DNA of 25,213 bases from Kiritimatiellia bacterium (GCA_017405115.1 JAFRBA010000260.1:1-25213); one strand, 5' to 3'; shown: positions 14,162 to 23,190, counted from the stretch's first letter. A program made the numbers and translations. The notes: a model not told the origin generated them from the letters alone.

Positions 14162-15289
14162 TTAGACCTTGATGAAGATTTTCTTGCGGTAGAGCCAGTA
14201 CATCGCAAGCCAGGCCACGGCCACGGCGCCGAGGGATATCACCGCGTCGTGCCACTGCGGCGGAACCATGTCTGAAAGCCCCCACATGAAACGTTTCGAC
14301 GTATATCGCAGATCGAAGAGCCTGTGGAACATGTACACCGTTATGGAGTTCATGCCGATCACCTGAAACGGGAAGCACCACATCGTGAACCCCTTCACGT
14401 CAATCACCCAGTGGAACAAGGCGAGCGCGGCGGCGGAGATGCCGCCGGACACAAGAATGTATGTCGGGTTCCAGCTCGGCTTCACGCACGGGCAGCCGAG
14501 AAGGAGCGACACGCCGCCCGCCGCGAGAAGCGCGGCGGCGAACACGGCGAGCATCGCGCTCTTCTTCGCAGAGGTCCAGGACGGGCTTTTCAGCATCATG
14601 CCGCAGAACATCCCCAGAAACGCCGTAGGTATGCAGCCGACGGCCGAAAAGAAACCCTCAAACCCGTTGGCCTTGCCGTTGGCGAGCACCTTGCCCACCG
14701 TACGCCCGGGCGTTATCCACTGGTCGATCAGGTACGGCGCGGCGGCCTGGCGCGGCGCCCACGGGTTTGCCGAGCCCGCGAGCACAGGAACCAGCCAGCT
14801 TATGAGCGCGTACGCGGCAAATATGCCGACCGCCCAGAGGACGACTGACCGCAGGCGGCGGCAGAACAGCAGCGTCGCCGCGGCGACCGCCCAGCCGAAG
14901 CCTACGCGACCAAGTACGGAATTAAGCCGCAGGTGCGCAAAGTCGAACTTGAAGAAGTTGCCGTAGACGAGCCCAAGCGCGAAGAGAATCAGGAAGCGCT
15001 TCAGTATGCGCAGCGCGATGTGCCCGTCCGACGCGCCCTTCCTGCGCTGGCCGTCGAGCGAGAAAGGCCAGCTCGCGCCGGACAGAAACACGAAAAGCGG
15101 AAAGATCATGTCGAAGAAGTTCAGACCTTCCCAGAAGGCATGGTCCATCTGCTCGGCAAGGGCCAGGCCGAACGGAGTGCCCATCGCCTTCCCCGCGTGC
15201 ATGACGAACGTGCCCAGGCCGACTATCCACAGCATGTCGAACCCGCGCAGCGCGTCTATCGAAAGAATCCTTCGCCGCTTTTCCTCCAC
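14162..15289 (-). CDS. NagX/DUF5009-type membrane acyltransferase
   Basis: A 375-residue inner-membrane protein with roughly ten hydrophobic segments. It begins with the family hallmark R-x-LSIDALRGFDM (about 7-18) and has the DMIFPLFVFLSG segment of helix 2 and a GMNSITVYM segment near residue 320, all typical of the heparan-alpha-glucosaminide N-acetyltransferase-like family (COG4299/DUF5009). Relatives are thought to acetylate amino sugars or glycans across the membrane. The start is a GTG after a GGAGGAGAG site. It follows the AraC gene with a 60-bp gap and overlaps an alternative start of the jelly-roll gene by TAATG. Acylation of a sugar released by the neighbouring hydrolases is plausible but inferred. 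Confidence 0.8.
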   Translation of the reverse strand: MEEKRRRILSIDALRGFDMLWIVGLGTFVMHAGKAMGTPFGLALAEQMDHAFWEGLNFFDMIFPLFVFLSGASWPFSLDGQRRKGASDGHIALRILKRFLILFALGLVYGNFFKFDFAHLRLNSVLGRVGFGWAVAAATLLFCRRLRSVVLWAVGIFAAYALISWLVPVLAGSANPWAPRQAAAPYLIDQWITPGRTVGKVLANGKANGFEGFFSAVGCIPTAFLGMFCGMMLKSPSWTSAKKSAMLAVFAAALLAAGGVSLLLGCPCVKPSWNPTYILVSGGISAAALALFHWVIDVKGFTMWCFPFQVIGMNSITVYMFHRLFDLRYTSKRFMWGLSDMVPPQWHDAVISLGAVAVAWLAMYWLYRKKIFIKV

Positions 15290-15312
15290 GACAACTCTCC
15301 TCCCATCCTATT

Positions 15313-15330
15313 TGTGCATATGATAGCACA
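15313..15330. promoter_or_regulatory. Inverted repeat in the AraC-acyltransferase gap
   Basis: TGTGC-N8-GCACA lies 24 bp upstream of the acyltransferase GTG. A possible weak promoter (TTGACC at 15338-15343, TATGCA at 15315-15320) overlaps it. It may be a regulator site or simply part of the promoter; the evidence is weak. Confidence 0.3.
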
Positions 15331-15349
15331 GTCACATGGTCAAAAACGG

Positions 15350-16264
15350 CTAAAAAACTACATTGTGTTTTTTGACCATTTTTCTCCGCCACTGGCGCGG
15401 CGTCATCCCCATCTCGCGGCGGAAGCTGGCGGCGAAGTGCTGCGACGAGGCGAAGCCCAGCGACAGCGCGATGTCCGTCACCTTCCGGTGCGTGTGCGAC
15501 AGCAGGTCCACCGCCTTGCGGATGCGGCAGGCCATGAGATACTGGTGGGGCGTCTTGCCCGTCTCGCGCCGAAACTGGTTCAGGATGGTCGTCGGGGAGA
15601 GCCTGGTCTCGGAGACGAGCGCGTCCATGGGGTACGCCCGCTCCGGCGCACGGACCATCCGCGCGGCGATCGGCCGCATGACATCATCGCCCGAATCTGC
15701 GCAGCGCTTTGCGTCCACGGCCGCAATGAACAGGTCGAGCATCATCGAACGCAGGCGAAGGGCCTTCTCCGGCCGCCTGCACGATGCGTCGCCGAGCACG
15801 TCAAACATCCTGCCGAGCAGCCTCGTCGCAGTCTCGGGCATGCTGTACACGCCGGCGGCGAGCCGCCGTATCCTTCTGTCCAGCCATGCGGACTCGCCCG
15901 GCGAAAGACCGCCCAGAACCCCTTCGCCGCCGGGCGACCTCGGCAGAAACAGCCAATAGCGCATCACGCCGCGTGTATTCGACCTCAGCTTGTGCAGCAC
16001 CCCGGGCGGCATGACGAGCATGCGTCCAGGCAGAAGCGTCCACGTCTCGTTTTTCGCGCCCGTGAAAGTCATCATCCCGCGGGTGCAGATCGTCAGCTGG
16101 TAGCAGTCGTGCGCGTGCAAGCCATACGCCGTTCCTCGCGTGGTGCGTACCTGGCACCGCCCGAACTGCAGAATTCCGCTTATTCCGTATTCCGCCGGAT
16201 CCACCGTCTGCGAATCGGGGTTGTTGCGCCTTGACGGCAAATCTGCCCACTTCTGCCTTGCCAC
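15350..16264 (-). CDS. AraC-family transcriptional regulator with a cupin-like sensor domain
   Basis: A 304-residue cytoplasmic regulator. The N-terminal half has a cupin-like arm (GLHAHDCYQLTI, 48-59; LLPGRMLVMPPGVLHKL, 77-93), usual in AraC proteins that sense a sugar. The C-terminal ~100 residues carry the double helix-turn-helix: LVSETRLSPTTILNQFRRETGKTP and VTDIALSLGFASSQHFAASFRREMG, followed by the TPRQWRR end of AraC/XylS proteins. It is the only regulator seen in the cluster and probably controls it in response to a glycan product. The start is a GTG, seven bases past the previous stop, with GAGGAAAC before it; an ATG at 16274 is in another frame. The ligand is unknown. Confidence 0.88.
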   Translation of the reverse strand: MARQKWADLPSRRNNPDSQTVDPAEYGISGILQFGRCQVRTTRGTAYGLHAHDCYQLTICTRGMMTFTGAKNETWTLLPGRMLVMPPGVLHKLRSNTRGVMRYWLFLPRSPGGEGVLGGLSPGESAWLDRRIRRLAAGVYSMPETATRLLGRMFDVLGDASCRRPEKALRLRSMMLDLFIAAVDAKRCADSGDDVMRPIAARMVRAPERAYPMDALVSETRLSPTTILNQFRRETGKTPHQYLMACRIRKAVDLLSHTHRKVTDIALSLGFASSQHFAASFRREMGMTPRQWRRKMVKKHNVVF

Positions 16265-16270
16265 GTTTCC

Positions 16271-18517
16271 TCATTTGGATCCTTGGACGTCAAGGCGGGC
16301 GAAGTTGTCGCCCGTGAGACGCGACTGGATGAGGCGCGGCTCGTAGAACTCGGCCCGCTTCGGCCATATCCACTTGGTGCCGCCGTTGTTGAAGTCCTCC
16401 CCGCGGCGGACGACTATCCACGCCGGGCGAAGGCGTTCGTCGTCCACCCGGGGCAACACGGCGCGGAAACGCCCCTCGGCGTCCGGCACCACGGAGACGA
16501 CCGTCGCCGCGCATGTGCCGCACAGGTCGTAGACCCGAACCTCGACTTCGCCGGGGCCATCTGGCGCAACGCCGCTTATCGCCACCGTTCCGTCCTCCGC
16601 CCAGTTCGCCCTCCAGACCTCCCCTTCCGTCTCGCGCGGCGACTTCGGCCACTGCCGCCCCGCGGCAAGCTCCGCCTCGATCTCACCGAGCCTCGCCCGG
16701 GAGGCGGCGAGCAGCCCGATTCGGCGCTCAAGCGTCTCCGGCGTGAACTGCCGCCTCTCCGCCTCGGGGTGGTAGCCGATCCGCTCGTCGCCGCGGCAAA
16801 TGCCGATCATCTCCTTCGTAAGCGCCTCCGCGCGGTCTATGACGGCGCGCATCTTCGCCGTCTCCCTGAGCGCCCGCGCGTTGTCGCGGCCGAGACGACT
16901 GGCGAACAGCCCCTCGCGGCGCGCCAGGTAGAACGCGAGCGCGTCACGACCGCCGACGAAGAGGTTGCGCATCGCCTTCATGATGCCGATGTCGCGCAGA
17001 CGCCCGGGAGACCCCGCGTACCGCTCAGACAGCAAGGCAAGCGCCGCGTCCACCTCCGGACGTTCAAGAGGTTCGCACATCCGCTCGGCCTGTGCGCAGA
17101 TGTCCTCGAGCGAGAATTCTTCCAGGGCCTCGCCGACGAGGTCGCCGCTCGGCTCCTTGTCGGGACGCCACGTGCGGGCCATGGAGCGCATCGACACGTC
17201 GGGAAGGAGGTTCCAGCTGCAGGACGCGTGGAACGGTCCGTAGTACTGCACGGGATTGGAAAGCGGATACTCCGCGTACGCGTCGGAAAACGCCCTCCAA
17301 AGCCCCATGACGGCGGGCGCGTCGTCTCCCCAGTCGCGGCGCGCGAGACGAAGGAGGAACTCGTCCTCGCTCTCGGAGAAGTCGCACTTCGAAAGCTCCC
17401 CCGCAGCACGGTTCATCAGGCCAGGCGTGCCGCCGAAGAACCAGCACTGCAGGACGCTCGACACGCCCTCGTCGTGCATCGCCCTGTACTTGCGGTAGAG
17501 AAGCCCAGGCACGGGAACGTAAGGCAGCGTCGCGACTTCGTGCGAGCAGGAGACCTGGATCTTCGCGCCGACTGGACGGCCGGCGGCCCGCCCCGCCGCC
17601 GCTACGGTCCTGAACGGCGCCGCCGGGCCGGGGACGGAAAGCCAGTAGTCACCTCCGCGGCGGACGCTGCCGCACTGGATCCTTTCGCTGCCAGACTCGA
17701 AGTTGTACACAAGCGTCGCCCCGTCGGGAATCATCCGCGCGCACTCCCCAACCCACGGAGCCCTTGTCGGGGAGTTCTGCGGATGGTAGAACCACGCCAG
17801 GAGCTTCGCGTCGGGAGAGACGGAGCGCATCCCGTCCACGAACGCCTTCGCGATGGAGGCGTGGAGCTCGCCGGGAGAACGCCTGGAGCATCGTTCGCAG
17901 GGGGCCGGGTCCCCTCGGCACGGGTTAAGCTGGCTGAAGCAGGTCGTCGCGCGCTCTCCGCTCGTTATGCAGATGAGCCCGCCGAGGCCGGGAACGCGCG
18001 CGAAGACGCTCCGCGTGGCGAGCACGATGTAGTTTGTCGTCACTGGCGACGAAAGGCACGACACGCGGTTTCCGTCCCAGACGCGACGGCCCACGGCGTC
18101 AGGGTGCTCGACCGCGAGCCTGTCGCCGTCGGGCATCGACCGGGGCTCGATCAAGAGCGGCCATATCTTAATGCCGAAGCGCGCGCACTGCGAGACTATC
18201 CTGCGCAGCCTGGCGGCGCGCCGTTCCGCACACGGGTCCTCGGGATAGTACGGCGTCTGCGCAATCTCGCGCAAGCGCACCGGAATCCACAGTCCGTTCA
18301 CGCCCTCGTCCGCGATCTGCGAAAGGAACGCGTCGGTGTAGTGCTCGATCGGCTCCAGAAGCTCGTCGCGGTTGTCCGGCGGACGCTTTATCGGCGCTGT
18401 CGGGCACCGCGATATGCGGTCCGTCGCCCAAAAGCCGCCTGCGGCGATTGCGGGCGACAGCGCAAGGAAAAACGCCGCGGCAAGCGCGAAAAGAAAAAGC
18501 GGACCGTATCGTTTCAT
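16271..18517 (-). CDS. Large secreted barrel-like protein of unknown function
   Basis: A 748-residue protein with a clear signal peptide (MKRYGPLFLFALAAAFFLALSPAIAAG). I do not recognise a named family. The first ~420 residues look like a TIM-barrel of the kind seen in DUF4838 and other PVC glycosidase-like proteins (GLWIPV at 75-80, FGIKIWPLLIEPR at 114-126, ICITSGE at 182-188, LLAWFYHP at 239-246). A Cys cluster follows ICITSGE (Cys193, 200, 207, 210, the last pair C-x2-C), as in the END...CxCPxC stretch of the DUF4838 neighbour. The region 480-640 is helical and charged; the C-terminus (about 640-748) is beta-rich. Upstream ATGs are possible, but the one at 18517 opens the signal peptide and lies seven bases after a TATAAT box. 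A glycosidase is likely by context, unproven. Confidence 0.65.
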   Translation of the reverse strand: MKRYGPLFLFALAAAFFLALSPAIAAGGFWATDRISRCPTAPIKRPPDNRDELLEPIEHYTDAFLSQIADEGVNGLWIPVRLREIAQTPYYPEDPCAERRAARLRRIVSQCARFGIKIWPLLIEPRSMPDGDRLAVEHPDAVGRRVWDGNRVSCLSSPVTTNYIVLATRSVFARVPGLGGLICITSGERATTCFSQLNPCRGDPAPCERCSRRSPGELHASIAKAFVDGMRSVSPDAKLLAWFYHPQNSPTRAPWVGECARMIPDGATLVYNFESGSERIQCGSVRRGGDYWLSVPGPAAPFRTVAAAGRAAGRPVGAKIQVSCSHEVATLPYVPVPGLLYRKYRAMHDEGVSSVLQCWFFGGTPGLMNRAAGELSKCDFSESEDEFLLRLARRDWGDDAPAVMGLWRAFSDAYAEYPLSNPVQYYGPFHASCSWNLLPDVSMRSMARTWRPDKEPSGDLVGEALEEFSLEDICAQAERMCEPLERPEVDAALALLSERYAGSPGRLRDIGIMKAMRNLFVGGRDALAFYLARREGLFASRLGRDNARALRETAKMRAVIDRAEALTKEMIGICRGDERIGYHPEAERRQFTPETLERRIGLLAASRARLGEIEAELAAGRQWPKSPRETEGEVWRANWAEDGTVAISGVAPDGPGEVEVRVYDLCGTCAATVVSVVPDAEGRFRAVLPRVDDERLRPAWIVVRRGEDFNNGGTKWIWPKRAEFYEPRLIQSRLTGDNFARLDVQGSK

Positions 18518-18524
18518 GTCGTGG

Positions 18525-18554
18525 ATTATACCATGGAGGCGCCCCTGCATGCAA
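18525..18554 (-). promoter_or_regulatory. Promoter TTGCAT-N18-TATAAT with the start codon 7 nt downstream
   Basis: On the minus strand TTGCAT (18549-18554) is 18 bp from TATAAT (18525-18530), and the ATG begins after seven more bases. The message would start at or near the ATG, and no Shine-Dalgarno site is seen. It gives the left part of the cluster (unknown secreted protein, AraC and beyond) its own promoter in a 59-bp gap. Confidence 0.6.
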
Positions 18555-18576
18555 TCACCGCGACCGTCGCGTCGGC

Positions 18577-21525
18577 TCACTTGAACGCGTCGCGCATGGG
18601 GCGACCGGTCCAGGCCTGCGGGAAGCGCAGGCCCAGCAGCGCGGCGAGCGTCGCGCCGGTGTCGCAGACGTCCGACGCGCCGCGGATCCGCCAGCCCCTC
18701 TTCACGCCAGGCCCGAAGATAACCACCGGACGGGCCATCTCCGCAAGCGTCGCGCCGCCATGCCGGCGGTCGCGCCCGCCATGGTCGGATGAGATGACGA
18801 CAACCGTCTCATCCGCCATCCCGGCATCCCGGATCGCCGCCAACACCCTGCCGATCGCCTCGTCGAGCCTCCGGCAGCAGTCGACGTACTCCGCGCTGTC
18901 CCAGCCGTGCCCGTGCCCCGCGTGGTCGGGATTGTCGTACGCCACGGCCAGGAAATCCGGCCTGGACGATCTGATGCGCTCGACGGCGATGTCCGTCGTC
19001 CCCGAAATCTGCTCGTCGCCCTTTACCGCATGCACGAAGTCGCAGGCGTTCGTCGCCGCCACAAACGCCATCCCGGACCACTCGTAGATGTATTCGATCC
19101 GCGCGCCAGGGCGCTGGCGGCGAAGTTCCGAGAAGATGTCGGGGTAGCGTCCATCCGCGTCGAGCGCCGCAGGCTCGAACTCCGGTTCGCGCGTGTTCCA
19201 TTTCGTGAACCCGTGGTTCTCGACCGGCGAGCAGGTGAAGAGGCTGCGCCAGTTGCAGGCGCTCGCGGACGGCAGGATTGAACGCGACGCGAGCGTCCAC
19301 GCGCCCTCGGCCATCAGGCGGGACAGATTCGGCATCGGGACGCCATGCGCAAGGCGGCTTCCGGAAAGCCCGTCGAAGCCGAGGAACACGACATGTCTGG
19401 GGACAGGCCCCGGAGGCGGCGCGTCCGCGGCTGTCGCGCCCTCGTCCGCGGCCCCCTCGCCGTACCGGATGCCGTACATATTCTCGCCGACCCACCTGAC
19501 GGCGGCGATCGTCTCCGGATACGGCGTGTCGCAGACGTCCACCCAGCCGATCTGGAAGTTCTCTCCGTCGAAGCGACCCGTCGGCACGTCGTCGCAGTAC
19601 TGGTGCCAGTGCGCGCCGACGATGCGCGGGTCGCGCAGCGCGCTTTCGAGGTATCGGCAGTAGACGGCGCGCCGCTCCTCCTGGCTCTCCAGCCAGACGA
19701 GCCCAGTGTTGATCGGGCCTCGGTCGAGCGCCCCGAAATGGAACTCGCCGATGATCACCGGCTTGTCGATCCCCGCCGGCAGCGGCGAGAACGCCAGCAC
19801 GTCCCGGTCGTAATAGTTGAAGCTCATGACGTCGCAGTACTTCGCCGAGATGCGCTTGACGGACTCGTCCAGGCCCCCCGAGAACCTGCACCCCATGTAG
19901 AGCTTCTGCGGCGCGATCTTCTTGAACTCGTCGCGCACGGAGCGGAAATACTCCTCGATGACGGCCAGGGAGAACTCCTTCAGGTCCTCCTTGGGGGGAT
20001 TCTCCGGGACGCGGCCGTACTTCGCCGCAAGGCGGCGCGCGAACTCGATCCGGGCCGGCTGCTCCGCCGGGCTCTCCCACACCCAGCGCGCCATGTCGCC
20101 TTCAGCCCCCCATCCGAGCTCGTTGTCGACAAAGAACCCGAAGCACCACGGATCGTCGAGCTGCGCCTTGTGCTCCAGCAGCTGCCGCCGCAGCCCTTCC
20201 CTGAACGACGGGTCGAACGGATCGCGGAACGGCCACCAGGTCCCGTGCGACACCGTCGCCTCGATCGGCCGGGACTTGAGCTCGATCCTGTCGCAGTACG
20301 GCGTGCGCGAGAGCGCCATGACCCCGGCGTCGCTCGAATTCGCGATCGTGTTCGCGCCCCAGCTCCTCAGCCGGCGGTGTACGCGCTCCGCCCAGACGCG
20401 CCGCCAGTCGTCGCCATACTTGCGGTACAGGTTGGATGCCGTGAAGTCGTATGTGTTCGTGACGCCGCGCTTCACGTAGTACGGCCAGAGGAGCGCGTCG
20501 CGCGTCTGGTAGAACGCGGCGAACGGCGAGTCGGCATCTGGCAGGAACTCGAAATGCCCCTCGCGGCCCTTGTACGGCGTCATGCCGCAGCTCGCAGAGA
20601 CGCGCACCGGGCCGTGGCTCCACCAGAGGCGTCCGTCGGGGTCGACAAACCACCACTTGCCCCGCACCTTGCGGACATGGAAGTGCCCCGTCGCCTCGAA
20701 CTTCGGGCCGTCTTCCCATCCGCCCCACCGGTCGCGGCCGGCCGGTCCCGGATGCGCCGCGAGGTCGGCGTCCTCGGCCGCCTTCGCGGCGGCGAGGTCC
20801 TCGTCGCTTCCGATCTTGCCCGGCCAGTCCTTCCACCTGAACTGCCCGTACCGGTCGACGAACGGGAAGAACCCGTCCGCCGGAATCTTCGCGAACGCCG
20901 GCTCGTGCGCCGCCCTGTTCGCCGGACCCGTCGCAACGATGCGCCTCACGCGCGGCGGCGTCTTGCCGCCAAGGTTGGCGACGCTCACCCTGACGACGGC
21001 GTTCGACGGATCGAGCGACCACGCCTTGATCGTGTTGCCCCAGCCGGCCTCCTTGTAGGTCCAGTACCGGCTCGGCCACACCTGGGCGAACAGCCCCGCG
21101 GCCGCCACGCGGTCCATCCGCGAGACGGCCGCCTGGAGCGCCGGCATCGGCGGCGGGATCGGACGCTTCGCGATGCTTTCCTGCTTTTCGAGGAACACGT
21201 TCATCGTGAACAGCCCGGCGGAACCGGAGCCGTTGGCGTCCGGCTTCCGCGTGACGGCGTTCTCCATCGTCACTGAAAAGTACGTCCACGGCGTCCCCGC
21301 CGGCGGCGGCTCAAACGAGATCTCGAACTGCCCGCAGCCGGACAGATCCCACGCCCCGGAAACGGCAAAGACGTTCCCGGTCGAAACGGCCGCCGTCTGA
21401 TGCTCGGCCGCATCGTAGATGACGACCCGCGAATCCCCGGCGTGCAGATGCGTCGCGGCCAGCGCGGCCAGGGCCAGTACGCAGACCGGTGCCCTGCGGA
21501 CCAGATATTCCTTCGCTCCGCTCAT
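18577..21525 (-). CDS. Secreted GH50-agarase-like glycosidase fused to an alkaline-phosphatase-superfamily domain
   Basis: A 982-residue protein with a signal peptide (VCVLALAALAATHLHAG). Residues about 30-200 are a beta-sandwich. About 280-690 is a TIM-barrel like beta-agarase (GH50-type): GKWWFVDPDGRLWW, FGFFVDNELGW with candidate acid/base Glu469, and PVIIGEFHFG with candidate nucleophile Glu594. An Ala/Pro/acidic linker (690-708) leads to an alkaline-phosphatase-superfamily phosphodiesterase domain (709-982): FLGFDG (Asp718), LPSASACNW with likely nucleophile Ser755, DNPDHAGHGHG (Asp867, His871), SSDHGG (Asp914, His915) and His922. It lacks the sulfatase C/S-x-P-x-R motif, so a phosphodiesterase or phosphatase is likelier. 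It suggests removal of both sugar and phosphoester groups from one substrate. GGAGGG lies before the ATG, 12 bp after the LamG gene. Confidence 0.78.
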   Translation of the reverse strand: MSGAKEYLVRRAPVCVLALAALAATHLHAGDSRVVIYDAAEHQTAAVSTGNVFAVSGAWDLSGCGQFEISFEPPPAGTPWTYFSVTMENAVTRKPDANGSGSAGLFTMNVFLEKQESIAKRPIPPPMPALQAAVSRMDRVAAAGLFAQVWPSRYWTYKEAGWGNTIKAWSLDPSNAVVRVSVANLGGKTPPRVRRIVATGPANRAAHEPAFAKIPADGFFPFVDRYGQFRWKDWPGKIGSDEDLAAAKAAEDADLAAHPGPAGRDRWGGWEDGPKFEATGHFHVRKVRGKWWFVDPDGRLWWSHGPVRVSASCGMTPYKGREGHFEFLPDADSPFAAFYQTRDALLWPYYVKRGVTNTYDFTASNLYRKYGDDWRRVWAERVHRRLRSWGANTIANSSDAGVMALSRTPYCDRIELKSRPIEATVSHGTWWPFRDPFDPSFREGLRRQLLEHKAQLDDPWCFGFFVDNELGWGAEGDMARWVWESPAEQPARIEFARRLAAKYGRVPENPPKEDLKEFSLAVIEEYFRSVRDEFKKIAPQKLYMGCRFSGGLDESVKRISAKYCDVMSFNYYDRDVLAFSPLPAGIDKPVIIGEFHFGALDRGPINTGLVWLESQEERRAVYCRYLESALRDPRIVGAHWHQYCDDVPTGRFDGENFQIGWVDVCDTPYPETIAAVRWVGENMYGIRYGEGAADEGATAADAPPPGPVPRHVVFLGFDGLSGSRLAHGVPMPNLSRLMAEGAWTLASRSILPSASACNWRSLFTCSPVENHGFTKWNTREPEFEPAALDADGRYPDIFSELRRQRPGARIEYIYEWSGMAFVAATNACDFVHAVKGDEQISGTTDIAVERIRSSRPDFLAVAYDNPDHAGHGHGWDSAEYVDCCRRLDEAIGRVLAAIRDAGMADETVVVISSDHGGRDRRHGGATLAEMARPVVIFGPGVKRGWRIRGASDVCDTGATLAALLGLRFPQAWTGRPMRDAFK

Positions 21526-21537
21526 CGCCCCGCCCTC

Positions 21538-23190
21538 CTAGCGAAACAATATGACGAGCCCGCTCGGCACTGGCGACATCCGCAGGAACTCGGAAGGCGA
21601 CAGTACGCAGCGCGAAAGCCTTACTTCGTCGACCTCGCCCGCGAAGGGATGGCCCGAAAGCGTCTTGCCGGCCCCGACATAGTACGCCGCCTGCTCCTGC
21701 TGGATCCCGAGGGCAAGCGGGTAGTCGAACACTGTTGACGTCAGCACCTCGCCATCTTCGTATGCCGTCATCGTGTACGTCGCGCTGTCGTAGGTGACGG
21801 CATAGTGATGCCATCTGCCGTCGGTTGCTACGGCAACCTCCGTGTCCTCATGCGACACCGGCACATTCGTGTTGCCGTTTCGGAGAACTGCGGACAGCAA
21901 CGGACGGTAGACGCCGCCCCTGAGATTCAATCCGAGCGACCATGTAGCCGGATAGCCATCAGAGACAAACTTCTGTCCAAAAAATATCACACGCTTTCGC
22001 GACTCCGCCACGCCGTCTATGACACGGTCTGCAACTTTGCTTTCCCATTCATCCTTGTCGAATTTCATGAACGCCTCCATCGTGAAGTCGCCGAGTATCC
22101 TTTCGACGCTCCCGGCAGGCAGGCAAAGCCCCTGGCCACATGCGAACAAATCCGAAGACGACGTCTTTGGCACTATCGACAGCGCGACGGCAACAGCGCT
22201 TGTGCGCGCCGGGACGGTATCGGCCCCAATGAACACCAGACGCCCTTTGCGATCGACAAAGCGAGGAGCTCCGAGGCCGGCGTCGCCGCTGTCGTCATAC
22301 GCGACGGGATCTGGCACGACAGTGCCTACCGTCCCCTCAAGAGGCCACTCAAACGCCGTCCTGTCGACTTGGGTCGGATGGTCGGATGCATGGAGGAATT
22401 CCGTCGGCGCAAGCGCCCGGCGCATGACGCGCAGTCCGCAGAACGCACCACGCGCAGAAAGGTTACAGATGTTCAGCGGCGCGTTCTGCACGGCTTCGGC
22501 CTTTGTATACGCAAGCGTCACCTTCTTGGTGTAGTCAAAATAGACTCCAAGGCTGCCGTTGTCGTAGACAAGCGCGATGTGCATCCACCTGTCGTAGTAG
22601 GACGTCGAAGCATTGAATATGCCGGGGTAGGTGTTGCTGGACGTCTGAATACGCCATTGCCAAGTATCCTTTACAGAGGGCATAAGATTGATCGGCGTCG
22701 GCGTTCCATTGTAGGCATATCCGGGGTCAAGCGAAAGAACGTTCACATACCCTAGGTACTGGTTGTCAGGGAGGAAATAGAAGAACTCAACCGTCCAATG
22801 ATCTTCGTCATGGAGCGCCGAGGCAAGAGAGTCGAACGACACCCTCGCCGACCAGGTGCCTCCAAACGCCGATCCGTCGGCGTTGTTCCTTCCGCCTATG
22901 AACACGGAGCCGAAGTCGGAGGCATACGGCGCGGCATGATAGCCCTCGCCGTCGAAGAGGTAGCGTCCGGGGACGGCGTTCGTGAAGAACACGCCGCCCG
23001 TCCATCCCACTGCGTTGGACACAACGCCGCCATAGAGACTTCCGCTGACGGCGTTGGTTATCACGAAGTCATTGGCGGCCTTGACGCCGTTCGCCCTGTC
23101 GGCGAACGGATAGAATGCCAGTTCGCCGCCGTCGGCCCATGCCGCCGACGCGACAGCCATGCTTGCTGCAACCAGAAATGCTTTCATCAT
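21538..23190 (-). CDS. Secreted protein with two LamG domains
   Basis: A 550-residue protein with a signal peptide (MMKAFLVAASMAVASAAWA). Two concanavalin/LamG-like domains are visible. The first (about 20-265) has WTVEFFYF, YDRWMHIALVYDN and ICNLSARGAFCGLRVMRRAL; the second (about 275-540) has FTMEAFMKF, GRWHHYAVTYDS and FAGEVDEVRLSRCVLSPSEF. These strands are typical of Laminin_G_3 domains in PVC surface proteins that bind glycans. No catalytic motif is seen. The last residues, VPSGLVILFR, closely match the end of the three-repeat protein. The start overlaps the DUF4838 stop as ATGA and follows AAGGAGG; the ATG at 23187 is seven bases from it and is an equal choice. Confidence 0.8.
   Translation of the reverse strand: MMKAFLVAASMAVASAAWADGGELAFYPFADRANGVKAANDFVITNAVSGSLYGGVVSNAVGWTGGVFFTNAVPGRYLFDGEGYHAAPYASDFGSVFIGGRNNADGSAFGGTWSARVSFDSLASALHDEDHWTVEFFYFLPDNQYLGYVNVLSLDPGYAYNGTPTPINLMPSVKDTWQWRIQTSSNTYPGIFNASTSYYDRWMHIALVYDNGSLGVYFDYTKKVTLAYTKAEAVQNAPLNICNLSARGAFCGLRVMRRALAPTEFLHASDHPTQVDRTAFEWPLEGTVGTVVPDPVAYDDSGDAGLGAPRFVDRKGRLVFIGADTVPARTSAVAVALSIVPKTSSSDLFACGQGLCLPAGSVERILGDFTMEAFMKFDKDEWESKVADRVIDGVAESRKRVIFFGQKFVSDGYPATWSLGLNLRGGVYRPLLSAVLRNGNTNVPVSHEDTEVAVATDGRWHHYAVTYDSATYTMTAYEDGEVLTSTVFDYPLALGIQQEQAAYYVGAGKTLSGHPFAGEVDEVRLSRCVLSPSEFLRMSPVPSGLVILFR

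Noticed and set aside
14136..14381. A longer N-terminus for the three-repeat protein
   Set aside because: The extra residues come from inside the acyltransferase gene and precede the signal peptide; the ATG at 14135 has its own ribosome site.
16283..19087. A 934-codon open frame on the plus strand
   Set aside because: It is the antisense of two clear minus-strand genes, is rich in Arg/Val/Pro as GC-rich shadow frames are, and shows no domain motif. Similar plus frames at 7808-9883, 19345-21276 and 23484-24746 were dropped for the same reason.
19230..19290. Sulfatase active site in the C-terminal domain of the GH50-like fusion
   Set aside because: The loop reads S-A-C-N-W without the Pro and Arg of the C/S-x-P-x-R signature; it fits phosphodiesterase relatives better.
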